Of a stretch of DNA of 64,000 nt, positions 44,286 to 52,222 are shown piece by piece. The notes beneath the pieces were generated by a model. It made no database searches, was not told the DNA's origin, and saw only the letters and a program-made list of their open reading frames with translations. Numbering within the stretch: the stretch's first letter is position 1; every line of letters starts with the position of its first letter. The position numbers and the translations under genes are program-made. The stretch is from Sphingomonas morindae. Lineage in GTDB: Bacteria > Pseudomonadota > Alphaproteobacteria > Sphingomonadales > Sphingomonadaceae. The stretch covers positions 310,001 through 374,000 of the forward strand of contig NZ_CP084931.1 of NCBI RefSeq assembly GCF_023822065.1, read 5' to 3'.

Positions 44286-44443
44286 GGCCACCCTCCGGCC
44301 GGCCGCTTTTCCAGATGCTGGAACGCGCACCCCCGAGTTTATGCGACTTCCATGGCGCGGGGGTCGGTCTATCTCTCCACCTTCTAATCCTTGCCGGGCG
44401 CGGCGCGGTTCCGCCGCGCCGGTCCGGATCCGCGGAGCGTGCC

Positions 44444-45460
44444 ATGAAGAAGATCGGCTTCCTCTCGTTCGGGCATTGGTCGCCGGACGCGGGATCGCAG
44501 ACGCGATCGGCGCGCGACGTGCTGCTGCAATCCATCGATCTCGCGGTCGCAGCCGAGGCGCTGGGGGCGGACGGCGCCTATTTCCGGGTGCATCATTTCG
44601 CCCGCCAGCTCGCCTCGCCCTTCCCGCTCCTGGCGGCGGTGGCGGCGCGCACCAGCCGGATCGAGATCGGCACCGGCGTGATCGACATGCGCTATGAAAA
44701 CCCCTTCTACATGGTCGAGGATGCCGGCGCGGCCGACCTGATTTCGGGCGGACGGCTCCAGCTCGGGATCAGCCGTGGCTCTCCCGAGCAGGTGATCGAG
44801 GGCTGGCGCCATTTCGGCTATGCCCCCGCGCCGGGGGAAAGCGCGTCCGACATGGGCCGGCGCCATGGCGAACGCTTCGTCGCGCTGCTGGATGGTCGCG
44901 GTTTCGCCGAGCCCAATCCCCAGCCCATGTTCGCCAACCCGCCCGGCCTGCTGCGGCTGGAACCGCATTCGGACACGCTGCGCGACCGGATCTGGTGGGG
45001 TTCGGCCTCGGACGCGACCGCCATCTGGGCGGCGCAGAAGGGGCTCAACCTCCAGACCTCGACGCTCAAGGCCGATGAGAGCGGCGAGCCGCTCGCCATC
45101 CAGCAGGCGCGGCAGATCCGCAAGTTCCGCGAAGCCTGGGCCGCCGCGGGCCATGCCCGCACGCCGCGCGTCTCGGTGTCGCGCTCGATCTTCCCGATCC
45201 TCACCGATCTCGATCGCGCCTATTTCGGTCGCGACCGGGGCGGCGACCATATAGGCGTGATCGACGATATGCGCGCGGTCTTCGGCCGCACCTATGCCGC
45301 CGAGCCGGACCGGCTGATCGAGCAGCTTCGCGGCGACGCGGCGATTGCCGAGGCGGATACGCTGCTGCTCACCATCCCCAACCAGCTCGGCGTCGCCTAT
45401 AATGCGCATGTGCTCGAGGCGGTGCTCACGCATGTCGCCCCGGCGCTGGGCTGGCGGTGA
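44444..45460 (+). CDS. LLM-class flavin-dependent oxidoreductase
   Basis: A 338-residue luciferase-like TIM-barrel protein: start KKIGFLSFGHWSPDAGSQTR, then GADGAYFRVHHFARQLASPF and GGRLQLGISRGSPEQVIEGW. Such proteins use FMNH2 or F420H2 for oxygenation or reduction of varied substrates. It is clearly different from the SsuD-type gene at 21.8 kb. It follows the SDR by 158 bases on the same strand; the gap holds no gene. Convergent with GH130, 12 bases apart. Confidence 0.9.
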   Translation: MKKIGFLSFGHWSPDAGSQTRSARDVLLQSIDLAVAAEALGADGAYFRVHHFARQLASPFPLLAAVAARTSRIEIGTGVIDMRYENPFYMVEDAGAADLISGGRLQLGISRGSPEQVIEGWRHFGYAPAPGESASDMGRRHGERFVALLDGRGFAEPNPQPMFANPPGLLRLEPHSDTLRDRIWWGSASDATAIWAAQKGLNLQTSTLKADESGEPLAIQQARQIRKFREAWAAAGHARTPRVSVSRSIFPILTDLDRAYFGRDRGGDHIGVIDDMRAVFGRTYAAEPDRLIEQLRGDAAIAEADTLLLTIPNQLGVAYNAHVLEAVLTHVAPALGWR

Positions 45461-45472
45461 GGCCGGCCGCGT

Positions 45473-46765
45473 TCAGTTCATCCGGGCGAGCAGCGCGTCG
45501 ACGGGGCAGCTGGCGAAGCTGGTGAAACTATCGGCGACGCCGAAGGGCAGCAGCAGGGTGCGCCCATGCACCATGCCGCCGCAGCTATAGACGACGTTCG
45601 GCACATAGCCGCTCCGCTCCTCGGGGCTGGGCCGCAGGATCGGCTCGGGCGTCCGCGCCAGCACCTTGGCCGGATCGGCCTTGTCGAGCAGCACCGCGCC
45701 CATGCAGTAATTGCGCATCAGGCCCACGCCATGGGTGATGAGCAGCCAGCCCTCGTCCACTTCCATCGGCGAGCCGCAATTGCCCATCTGGACGAATTCC
45801 CACGGAAAGCGCGGCGTGACGATCTTGGCGCCGCCATTCCATTCGGTGATGTCGTCCGAGCCGATCAGCCAGAGATTCTCGTTGTCCTGGCGGCCGATCA
45901 TGGCGAAGCGGCCATCGATCCGGCGCGGGAAGAGCGCCATGCCCTTGCTGGCCGGCACCGAGCCGGTGAGCGGGGTCATCTCGAAGGTGTTGATGCCGGT
46001 GCCGCGGAACAGCTCGCAGCGCGCGTCGCGGCCATCGAAGGCGGTATAGGTGCCGAGAAATGTGGGCGTGCCATCCTCCTCGGTGAAGCGCACCATGCGC
46101 AGATCCTCGATGCCCTGGCGCTGGCTCGGCAGGATCGGGAAGAGCACGCTTTCCGAAGGCTGTTCGCTGCCTTCGCAGATGATGCGGACGGTGCCGTGAT
46201 CGTCCGGCCCCGGCGCCGCCTGGATGCGGGGCGAGGTGACCCAGGGGCTCGGCTCGTCCACCGCGAAGCCGGTCGCGGCGCTCCACCGGCCCGTGCGGAA
46301 GGTGACCGAGGAGACATGGCCCTCACCGATTCCGCGCAGCGAGAGCATGAAGTTGATGCCGTCGGCGGGCGCGTCCGTCTGGTTCAGGCGCAACACCATG
46401 CTGGGATTGAACAGCGCGGCGGCCTCGAAGGAATATTCCGCGCTCAGATAGGCGCCGATCAGCAGCTGCTGCGCGGGCGTCGCGTCGATCGCCTCGCCCA
46501 GATCGGCGCACACCGCCTCGAAGCGCCGCACCAGCGTCGCCTCGACATTGCGATGCCGGGCGGAGAGCGAGGCGAGCGCGGCGCGGCATTCGGACAGGCA
46601 CGCCTCGGCGCCGAGCGACAGCACGCGATCGATGACGATGCGCATGCGCGGATGGGCCGCGTCGCGGAACGGCTCGGGATAGTCGACGGAAAAGGGTTTG
46701 ATGACGGTGCGGCTGGGATCGGGCCGCAGATGGAGCCCGGAGAAATCGAACAGGTCGTCGCGCAT
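45473..46765 (-). CDS. GH130 family glycoside phosphorylase-like protein
   Basis: A 430-residue protein whose C-terminal 300 residues form the five-bladed propeller of GH130: IEDLRMVRFTEEDGTPTFLG, YTAFDGRDARCELF, KGMALFPRRIDGRFAMIGRQ, GNCGSPMEVDEGWLLITHGV. Characterised members phosphorolyse or hydrolyse beta-1,2- or beta-1,4-mannosides. The first 110 or so residues are a helical extension seen in longer GH130 members. No sugar transporter, TonB receptor or other carbohydrate enzyme is adjacent, which is unusual for the family. No signal peptide, so cytoplasmic. Confidence 0.88.
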   Translation of the reverse strand: MRDDLFDFSGLHLRPDPSRTVIKPFSVDYPEPFRDAAHPRMRIVIDRVLSLGAEACLSECRAALASLSARHRNVEATLVRRFEAVCADLGEAIDATPAQQLLIGAYLSAEYSFEAAALFNPSMVLRLNQTDAPADGINFMLSLRGIGEGHVSSVTFRTGRWSAATGFAVDEPSPWVTSPRIQAAPGPDDHGTVRIICEGSEQPSESVLFPILPSQRQGIEDLRMVRFTEEDGTPTFLGTYTAFDGRDARCELFRGTGINTFEMTPLTGSVPASKGMALFPRRIDGRFAMIGRQDNENLWLIGSDDITEWNGGAKIVTPRFPWEFVQMGNCGSPMEVDEGWLLITHGVGLMRNYCMGAVLLDKADPAKVLARTPEPILRPSPEERSGYVPNVVYSCGGMVHGRTLLLPFGVADSFTSFASCPVDALLARMN

Positions 46766-46920
46766 CGGCCGCCCTCCCTCTGGCTGTCTGACCGCGCAAA
46801 CGCCGCAGGCATGCCGACGATCCTTTTGAAAAATCGGTGCGACGGAAAGTCCGCTGCGCGCCGTTCAAACCAGGTTCGCGGGTGCCAAGCCCCGGACGTC
46901 CTCTGTTGGAGATGGACGGC

Positions 46921-47175
46921 ATGAAAAGAGTTTTGATCGCTATGCTCGCCGCCGGAGCCGCGCTGACCGCGCTCGCCCCCGCCGAGGCGGCGGGCGGCTG
47001 CGGGCCGGGCTTTCACCGGGGCCCCTATGGCGGCTGCCGGCCCAATCGCCGGCCGGTGCTCGTCGCCCCCGCCGCGCCCGTGGTCGGCGTCTATTATGGC
47101 GGGCGTGGCTATTGGGATGGCCATCGCTACTGGCGGCACCGCGAGCGCTGGCATGGCGGCTGGCGGTATCGCTGA
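46921..47175 (+). CDS. Small secreted GCG_CRPN-type protein
   Basis: An 84-residue exported peptide. Signal peptide at 1-24 (ends AEA), then GCGPGFHRGPYGGCRPN, the hallmark of the GCG_CRPN group, and a tail rich in Tyr, Trp, His, Arg and Gly (YYGGRGYWDGHRYWRHRERW). ATG 46921 has GGAG nine bases upstream; the in-frame ATG 46912 overlaps that site. The His-rich tail could bind metal. It is divergent from GH130 and just upstream of the EF-hand/sigma cassette on the same strand. Confidence 0.85.
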   Translation: MKRVLIAMLAAGAALTALAPAEAAGGCGPGFHRGPYGGCRPNRRPVLVAPAAPVVGVYYGGRGYWDGHRYWRHRERWHGGWRYR

Positions 47176-47224
47176 TCCCGCCGCACGCCTTTCCTGTCTT
47201 TCGTGATCCTTTGGAGTATTGCCT

Positions 47225-47641
47225 GTGCGCATGGCCCTATCCTTCGCCACGCTGGCCGTATCGCTGCTCGCGGCTCCGGCCCTGGCCCAGCCGGCCCCCG
47301 CCCCCGTCCCGGCCGCCGGAGCCGCCCCGGAGGCGGGTGGCCTGACGCTCGACACCTTCCTCATGCGGCAGACCGGCCGCATCATGGCCGCCGACCGCGA
47401 CGGCGACGGCCGCATCAGCCGGGCCGAGATGATGGCCGCCGCCCCGCCCGGCCGCGATCCCTCGCGCCGCTTCGACGCGATGGATACCAACCATGACAAT
47501 CAGCTGGACGCGGGCGAGATCCGGGCGGCGCTGACGCAGCGCTTCCGCCGCATGGATCGCAACGGCGATGGCGTGGTCACCCGCGAGGAACGCATGGCCG
47601 CACGCGGCCATGGGCGCGGCGCGGCCGATCCGCAAAGCTGA
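47225..47641 (+). CDS. Secreted EF-hand protein with three calcium-binding loops
   Basis: A 138-residue exported protein. Signal peptide to about residue 21 (ends ALA), a Pro/Ala linker, then three canonical 12-residue EF-hand loops: D57-E68 (DRDGDGRISRAE), D87-E98 (DTNHDNQLDAGE) and D111-E122 (DRNGDGVVTREE). GTG 47225 is chosen since GGAG lies nine bases upstream; ATG 47231 is too far from it. It precedes the ECF sigma gene by 36 bases, so it probably belongs to that cassette as a periplasmic calcium sensor or buffer (inference). Confidence 0.88.
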   Translation: MRMALSFATLAVSLLAAPALAQPAPAPVPAAGAAPEAGGLTLDTFLMRQTGRIMAADRDGDGRISRAEMMAAAPPGRDPSRRFDAMDTNHDNQLDAGEIRAALTQRFRRMDRNGDGVVTREERMAARGHGRGAADPQS

Positions 47642-47677
47642 CGGGATGCGCCGCCGCGATGCCGGGAGCGCTATGGC

Positions 47678-48232
47678 TTGAGCCCGGACGATCCCGATGC
47701 CGGGCTGGTGGCGCGCGTCGGCCGCGGCGATGCGCAGGCGGCGCGGCAGCTGGTCTCGGCCAAGCTGCCGCGCCTGCTCGCGCTCGCGCGGCGCCTGCTC
47801 GGCGATGCGGCGGAGGCGGAGGATGTGGCGCAGGAAACGCTTCTGCGCGCGTGGCGCCAGGCGGCCGCCTGGCGGCCGGGCGCGGCGCGTTTCGATACCT
47901 GGCTCCATCAGGTGACGCTCAACCTCTGTCGCGATCGGCTGCGCCGCCGTCGCATGGCATCGCCACCCGCTCTGCCCGAGATCGCCGATCCCGCCCCCCC
48001 GGCGGACCGCGCGATCGAGGAGGCCGCGCGCGGCCGGGCGGTCGCGGACGCCATCGCCGCCTTGCCGGATCGCCAGCGCGAGGCCATTCTCCTGGTCCAC
48101 TACCAGGATCTCGGCAATATCGCGGCGGCGGCGGCGATGGCGATCAGCGTCGAGGCGCTGGAAAGCCTGCTCGCGCGCGGGCGCCGATCGCTCCGCGCCA
48201 CCTTTGCCGCACAGGATATGCGCGATGACTGA
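47678..48232 (+). CDS. ECF sigma-70 family sigma factor
   Basis: A 184-residue ECF sigma factor. Region 2 (LARRLLGDAAEAEDVAQETL, LRAWRQAAAW) binds the -10 element and core enzyme; region 4 (AIAALPDRQREAILLVHYQD, then a helix-turn-helix) reads the -35. It starts with TTG 47678, supported by GGGAGCG eight bases upstream. The 3' end overlaps the next gene by eight bases, coupling it to a membrane protein that is likely its anti-sigma factor. Confidence 0.88.
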   Translation: MSPDDPDAGLVARVGRGDAQAARQLVSAKLPRLLALARRLLGDAAEAEDVAQETLLRAWRQAAAWRPGAARFDTWLHQVTLNLCRDRLRRRRMASPPALPEIADPAPPADRAIEEAARGRAVADAIAALPDRQREAILLVHYQDLGNIAAAAAMAISVEALESLLARGRRSLRATFAAQDMRDD

Positions 48233-48620
48233 GCCCCTCACCGAAGCCCGTTTCCGCGCGCTCGCCGATGCCTATGGCGGCGTCGTCCAGCGCTGGCCGG
48301 AGGCGGAGCGCGCCGCCGCGCTGGAGATGGCGCGCCTTCCCCAGTGGCAGGCGGTGCTGGCCGAGGCGGCGCGGCTCGACGCGCGGCTGGATCTATGGAC
48401 CGTCGCGCCCCCCTCGCCCGCGCTCCAGGCGCGCATCCTCGCCGCGCGGCGCCTCCCGCTGTCGCGCCGCGCGCGGCTCTGGTGGTCCGGGATCGGCCTC
48501 GCGACGGCGCTGGCCGGGGCGGCGGCGGGATCGGTCGCGGCGGCGGCGCTGCCGATCGATCATGGCGCGGCGGTCGACGAGGCGACCGCCTTCGGCGCCC
48601 TTCCGCAGCAGGAGAGCTGA
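48225..48620 (+). CDS. Probable single-pass anti-sigma factor
   Basis: A 131-residue protein: about 80 cytosolic residues with helical, acidic and Trp-containing segments (YGGVVQRWPEAERAAALEMA), one membrane helix (about 86-108) and a short periplasmic tail. It overlaps the sigma gene by eight bases and its stop touches the start of the CnrX-like gene. Position, topology and size fit a CnrY- or RsiW-like anti-sigma, but sequence similarity to a named family is not evident, so this rests on context. Confidence 0.7.
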   Translation: MTEPLTEARFRALADAYGGVVQRWPEAERAAALEMARLPQWQAVLAEAARLDARLDLWTVAPPSPALQARILAARRLPLSRRARLWWSGIGLATALAGAAAGSVAAAALPIDHGAAVDEATAFGALPQQES

Positions 48621-49085
48621 ATGTCCCACCGCTTGTTCCGGCTGGTCTGCGCGGCCTCAATCCTGCTCAACCTCTTCCTGCTCGGCGCCGCCCTGGGCGG
48701 GGCGGCCTGGCTGCGCGCCGGCCACGGCATGATCGGCGCGGGCGCGATCCGCGTCGCCGGCACCACCCTGCCTCCGGACGCGCGCCGCGCCTTTCGCGGC
48801 ACGCTGCGCACGGCGCGGGCGGAGATGCGCGCGCAGGCGGATGCGGGCCAGGCGGCGCGCGCCGAAGCGGCGGCGCTGCTGCGCGCGCCTCGCCTCGATA
48901 CGGCGCGGCTGGCGGCGGCGCTGGCGCGGGTGCGCGCCGCCGATTATGCGATCCGCGCGCATCTGGAAGCGCGCGCGATCGCCTTTGCCGCCACCCTGCC
49001 CGCCGATCAGCGCGCCCGGCTCGCCGATGGGCTGGAGCGCCGCCGCGCCCGGGCCTTCGCCCGCGCCGCCTCGGACCGGCCCTGA
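48621..49085 (+). CDS. CnrX-like periplasmic heavy-metal-sensor domain protein
   Basis: A 154-residue membrane-anchored periplasmic helical protein. One N-terminal helix (8-31) then helices rich in Ala/Arg (LPPDARRAFRGTLRTARAEM; ATLPADQRARLADGLERRRA), the pattern of CnrX/CpxP-like metal-resistance sensors. Only two histidines lie in the periplasmic part (GHGM and RAHLEA), fewer than the metal site of CnrX needs, so metal sensing is doubtful. It starts directly after the anti-sigma stop. Together these genes look like a CnrYXH-type signal chain. Confidence 0.75.
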   Translation: MSHRLFRLVCAASILLNLFLLGAALGGAAWLRAGHGMIGAGAIRVAGTTLPPDARRAFRGTLRTARAEMRAQADAGQAARAEAAALLRAPRLDTARLAAALARVRAADYAIRAHLEARAIAFAATLPADQRARLADGLERRRARAFARAASDRP

Positions 49086-49087
49086 GC

Positions 49088-49099
49088 GGGGCCGGCCCC
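49088..49099. terminator. GC palindrome between convergent genes
   Basis: GGGGCCGGCCCC lies right after the sensor gene stop and before the convergent SDR stop. It could fold into a short GC stem in either direction; there is no T tract. Weak evidence for a shared terminator. Confidence 0.25.
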
Positions 49100-49106
49100 G
49101 GCGGAC

Positions 49107-49853
49107 TTAGCGGATACCGCCGCTGGCGGTGATGTTCTCGCCGGTCAGCCAGCGCGCGTCATCCGAAGCGAGGAAGGTCACCACGCCGGCGATATCGTCC
49201 GGCTGGCCCGCCCGGCCCAGCGGCGTGGTGGCGACGAACTGCGCCTCGAGATCGGATCCGACCACGCCCGCCGTGTGCGTGCCTTCGGTGACGACAAAGC
49301 CCGGGCTGACCGTGTTGACGCGGATCTTGCGCGGCGCCAGCTCATTGGCGAGCACGCCCGAAATCGCGTTCACCGCGCCCTTGGTGCCGGCATAGACGGC
49401 GGCGTTGGGCGTGTTGACATGGGTGATGGCCGAGGAGATGTTGATGACGCTGGCGCCCTCGCCGAAATGCGGCACCGCCGCCTGGGTCGCGAGCAGCAAG
49501 CCGAACACGTTGATATCGAACTGGCGGCGATAATGCGCCTCGCTCAGCTGCTCGATCGACGCGAATTCATACACGCCCGAATTGTTCACCAGAATGTCGA
49601 GCCGGCCGAACCGCTCCACCGCCGCCTGCACCAGCGCCTGCGCCTCTTCGGGCTTGGAGACATCCGCCTGCACCGCGATCGCCGCGCCGCCTTCCCGGGT
49701 GATCGCGTCCACCACCGCGTCCGCGCCGGCCTTGCTGGAGGCGTAGTTGACGACGACGCCGGCGCCGTCCGCCGCGAGCGCCCGCGCGATCGCCGCGCCG
49801 ATGCCCTTGGACGCGCCGGTCACGATCGCGACCTTTCCGCTGAGCTTTGCCAT
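49107..49853 (-). CDS. Short-chain dehydrogenase (FabG-like)
   Basis: A 248-residue classical SDR: TGASKGIG at about 12-19, NNSGVYEF, catalytic YAGTK (AAVYAGTKGAVNAISG) and the ending LTGENITASGGIR typical of the glucose/ribitol dehydrogenase-like group. Divergent from the ArsR-type gene across about 100 bases, suggesting control by it. Substrate unknown. Confidence 0.92.
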   Translation of the reverse strand: MAKLSGKVAIVTGASKGIGAAIARALAADGAGVVVNYASSKAGADAVVDAITREGGAAIAVQADVSKPEEAQALVQAAVERFGRLDILVNNSGVYEFASIEQLSEAHYRRQFDINVFGLLLATQAAVPHFGEGASVINISSAITHVNTPNAAVYAGTKGAVNAISGVLANELAPRKIRVNTVSPGFVVTEGTHTAGVVGSDLEAQFVATTPLGRAGQPDDIAGVVTFLASDDARWLTGENITASGGIR

Positions 49854-49957
49854 GATGCCAATCTCCGACAGGGCGGGCGCCGGACTGGCTCCCCTTCTCC
49901 CATGGTTCGGAATATCGGAACTAGTGACGCGGCGATCAAGTGCCTATATGGGGAAAT

Positions 49958-50329
49958 ATGCGACCCTTGGTGCACCCCGCGATCGACGATCTTCGCCCCG
50001 AAGCCATCTTGCACGCGCTGGCCGATCCGCAGCGCGCGGCGATCTTCGCCGCGATCATGCGCGCGGGCTGCGTGGATGCGTGCTCGGCCGTCGCGGCGCT
50101 CGGCGATCGTGTCATTCCGAAATCGTCGCTGTCCAATCACGTCAAGGTGCTGCGCGAGGCGGGGCTGATCCGCAGCGAACGGCACGGCGTGGAGCTGCGC
50201 AACCATTCGCGCTGGGCGGAGGTGGACCAGCGCTTTCCGGGCCTGCTCGCCGGCATCCTCAACGCCTATGCGTCCCACCTCGCGGGCACCCCGCCTAATC
50301 CACTGGCGAGCGGCGATCTTCCTGCCTAA
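49958..50329 (+). CDS. ArsR-type winged-helix regulator
   Basis: A 123-residue protein with one winged helix-turn-helix: LHALADPQRAAIFAAIMRAG, KSSLSNHVKVLREAGLIRSE and HGVELRNHSR in the wing. No metal-binding CxC motif is visible in the recognition helix, so it probably does not sense arsenic or other metals in the classical way. ATG 49958 is used; an in-frame GTG at 49940 would add six residues. Divergent from the SDR at 49107 and nine bases upstream of the DUF885 gene. Confidence 0.82.
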   Translation: MRPLVHPAIDDLRPEAILHALADPQRAAIFAAIMRAGCVDACSAVAALGDRVIPKSSLSNHVKVLREAGLIRSERHGVELRNHSRWAEVDQRFPGLLAGILNAYASHLAGTPPNPLASGDLPA

Positions 50330-50338
50330 GCTCGGGGA

Positions 50339-52195
50339 ATGAGCACCCAGCCCTCCCCCGCCCGCCGCCAGATCCTCCAGGCCCTTGCCGCCACCGCCGC
50401 GGGCGCCGCTTTGCCCCGCGCCGCCGGCGCGGCCAGCACCGCCACCGCCGAGCCGCTGCATCCGCTGCTCGATCGCTTCGCCGACGAGCTGCTGGTGCTG
50501 CAGCCCGATCAGGCGACGCAGCTCGGCGTCGATACCGGCGCGCGCGCGGCGCTGCGCGGCACGGTCGCCGATGTCTCCGCCGAGACGATCGCGCGCTTCG
50601 CCGCCCAGGCGCGTTCGATGAAGCAGCGGCTCGGCGCGATCCGCCGCGCCGGCCTCGCGCCGGCCGACCAGCTGCGCTACGACACCGTCGCCTACGCCAC
50701 CGACCGCGCCAGCGAGGGCACGGCCTTCGCCTATGGCCGCGGCGCCTGGGACGGCTTTGCCGGGGGCGCCCAGCCCTATGTCATCACCCAGCAGAATGCG
50801 ACGGTGCTGAGCGTGCCCGAATTTCTGAACTCGGTGCAGCCGGTCAAGACGGCGGCGGACGCCGAGGCGCATCTCGCGCGGGTGGCGGGCATGGCCCGGC
50901 AGATCGACGAGGAAACCGCGCGCCTCACCCATGATGCCGGGCTGGGCGTGGTGCCGCCCGCCTTCATCGCGGCCAATGCGCTTGGCCAGCTGCGCGCCTT
51001 CCGCGCCACGCCGGCGGCGGCGCAGCCGCTGGTCGCCTCGCTCGCCGCCCGCGCCGCCAAGGCGGGGATCGCGGGCGATTGGGCCGGCCGCGCGGCCGGT
51101 GCGCTGGACCGGCTGGTCTATCCCGCGCTCGATCGGCAGATCGCCGCCTTCACCCGCGCCACGGCGCAGGCGGGCACCCAGCCCGGCGTGGCGCGCCTGC
51201 CCGATGGCGAGGCCTATTATCGCTGGGCGCTGCGCCTGGGCACCACCACCACCCAGTCGCCCGACGAGGTGCACCGCATCGGCCTCGCGCAGAATGAGGA
51301 GCTGCTCGCGCGCATCGACACGCTGCTCAAGGCCCAAGGCCTCACCAAGGGCAGCGTCGGCGAGCGCGTCGCCGCGCTCAACAAGGATCCGCGCTTCCTC
51401 TACCCCAACACCGATGCCGGCCGCGCCGATCTCATCGCCTATCTCAACGGCTGCATCGATCGGGTCCGCCCGCTCATGCCCCGGCTTTCGCACCTGAAGC
51501 TCAAGGCCGATGTGATGGTGAAGCGGGTGCCGGTGGACATTCAGGACGGCGCCGCGCTCGGCTATATGAACTTCGCCTCGCTCGATGGGTCGCGCCCGGC
51601 GATCTATTATGTCAACCTCAAGACGACCGCGCTCTGGCCCAAATATCAGCTCCAGACGCTCACCGCGCACGAGGGCATCCCCGGCCATACCTGGCAGGGC
51701 GCCTATCTGGCCGAGCATCACGACGAGATCCCGCTCATCACCTCGCTTCTCGGCTTCAACGCCTTTGTCGAGGGCTGGGCGCTCTATGCCGAGCAGCTGG
51801 TCGACGAGCAGGGCATCTATGCCGATGATCCCTTCGGCCAGATCGGCTATCTCCAGGCGCAGCAGTTCCGCGCCTGCCGGCTCGTCACCGATACCGGGCT
51901 GCACGCCAAGGGCTGGAGCCGCGATCAGGCGATCGCCTTCCTCACCGCGCAGACCGGCAAGGGCGTCGAGGCGATGACCAGCGAGGTGGATCGCTACTGC
52001 GTCGCGCCCGGCCAGGCCTGCGGCTACAAGACCGGCCATAACGAGATTGTGCGCCAGCGCGCGCGGGCCAAGGCGGCGCTGGGCGCCCGCTTCGATCTCG
52101 CCGCCTTCGACGATGCCGTGGTCGAGACGGGCGGCGTGCCGCTGGAGCTGCTCGGCCCGGTGATCGATCGCCATATCGCCCGCGCGCGGGGCTGA
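50339..52195 (+). CDS. DUF885 family metallopeptidase-like protein
   Basis: A 618-residue exported protein. The N-terminus carries a twin-arginine-like signal (SPARRQILQALAATAAGAAL). The C-terminal half has HEGIPGH at residues 444-450, an HExxxH zinc motif of the DUF885 family, with a downstream FVEGWALYAEQLVDE block that supplies the third ligand in related peptidases. The family is long and mostly uncharacterised; peptidase activity is inferred. It begins nine bases after the ArsR-type gene. Confidence 0.9.
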   Translation: MSTQPSPARRQILQALAATAAGAALPRAAGAASTATAEPLHPLLDRFADELLVLQPDQATQLGVDTGARAALRGTVADVSAETIARFAAQARSMKQRLGAIRRAGLAPADQLRYDTVAYATDRASEGTAFAYGRGAWDGFAGGAQPYVITQQNATVLSVPEFLNSVQPVKTAADAEAHLARVAGMARQIDEETARLTHDAGLGVVPPAFIAANALGQLRAFRATPAAAQPLVASLAARAAKAGIAGDWAGRAAGALDRLVYPALDRQIAAFTRATAQAGTQPGVARLPDGEAYYRWALRLGTTTTQSPDEVHRIGLAQNEELLARIDTLLKAQGLTKGSVGERVAALNKDPRFLYPNTDAGRADLIAYLNGCIDRVRPLMPRLSHLKLKADVMVKRVPVDIQDGAALGYMNFASLDGSRPAIYYVNLKTTALWPKYQLQTLTAHEGIPGHTWQGAYLAEHHDEIPLITSLLGFNAFVEGWALYAEQLVDEQGIYADDPFGQIGYLQAQQFRACRLVTDTGLHAKGWSRDQAIAFLTAQTGKGVEAMTSEVDRYCVAPGQACGYKTGHNEIVRQRARAKAALGARFDLAAFDDAVVETGGVPLELLGPVIDRHIARARG

Positions 52196-52222
52196 GCGCG
52201 GCGAGACGCCAGGGGGGGCGCG

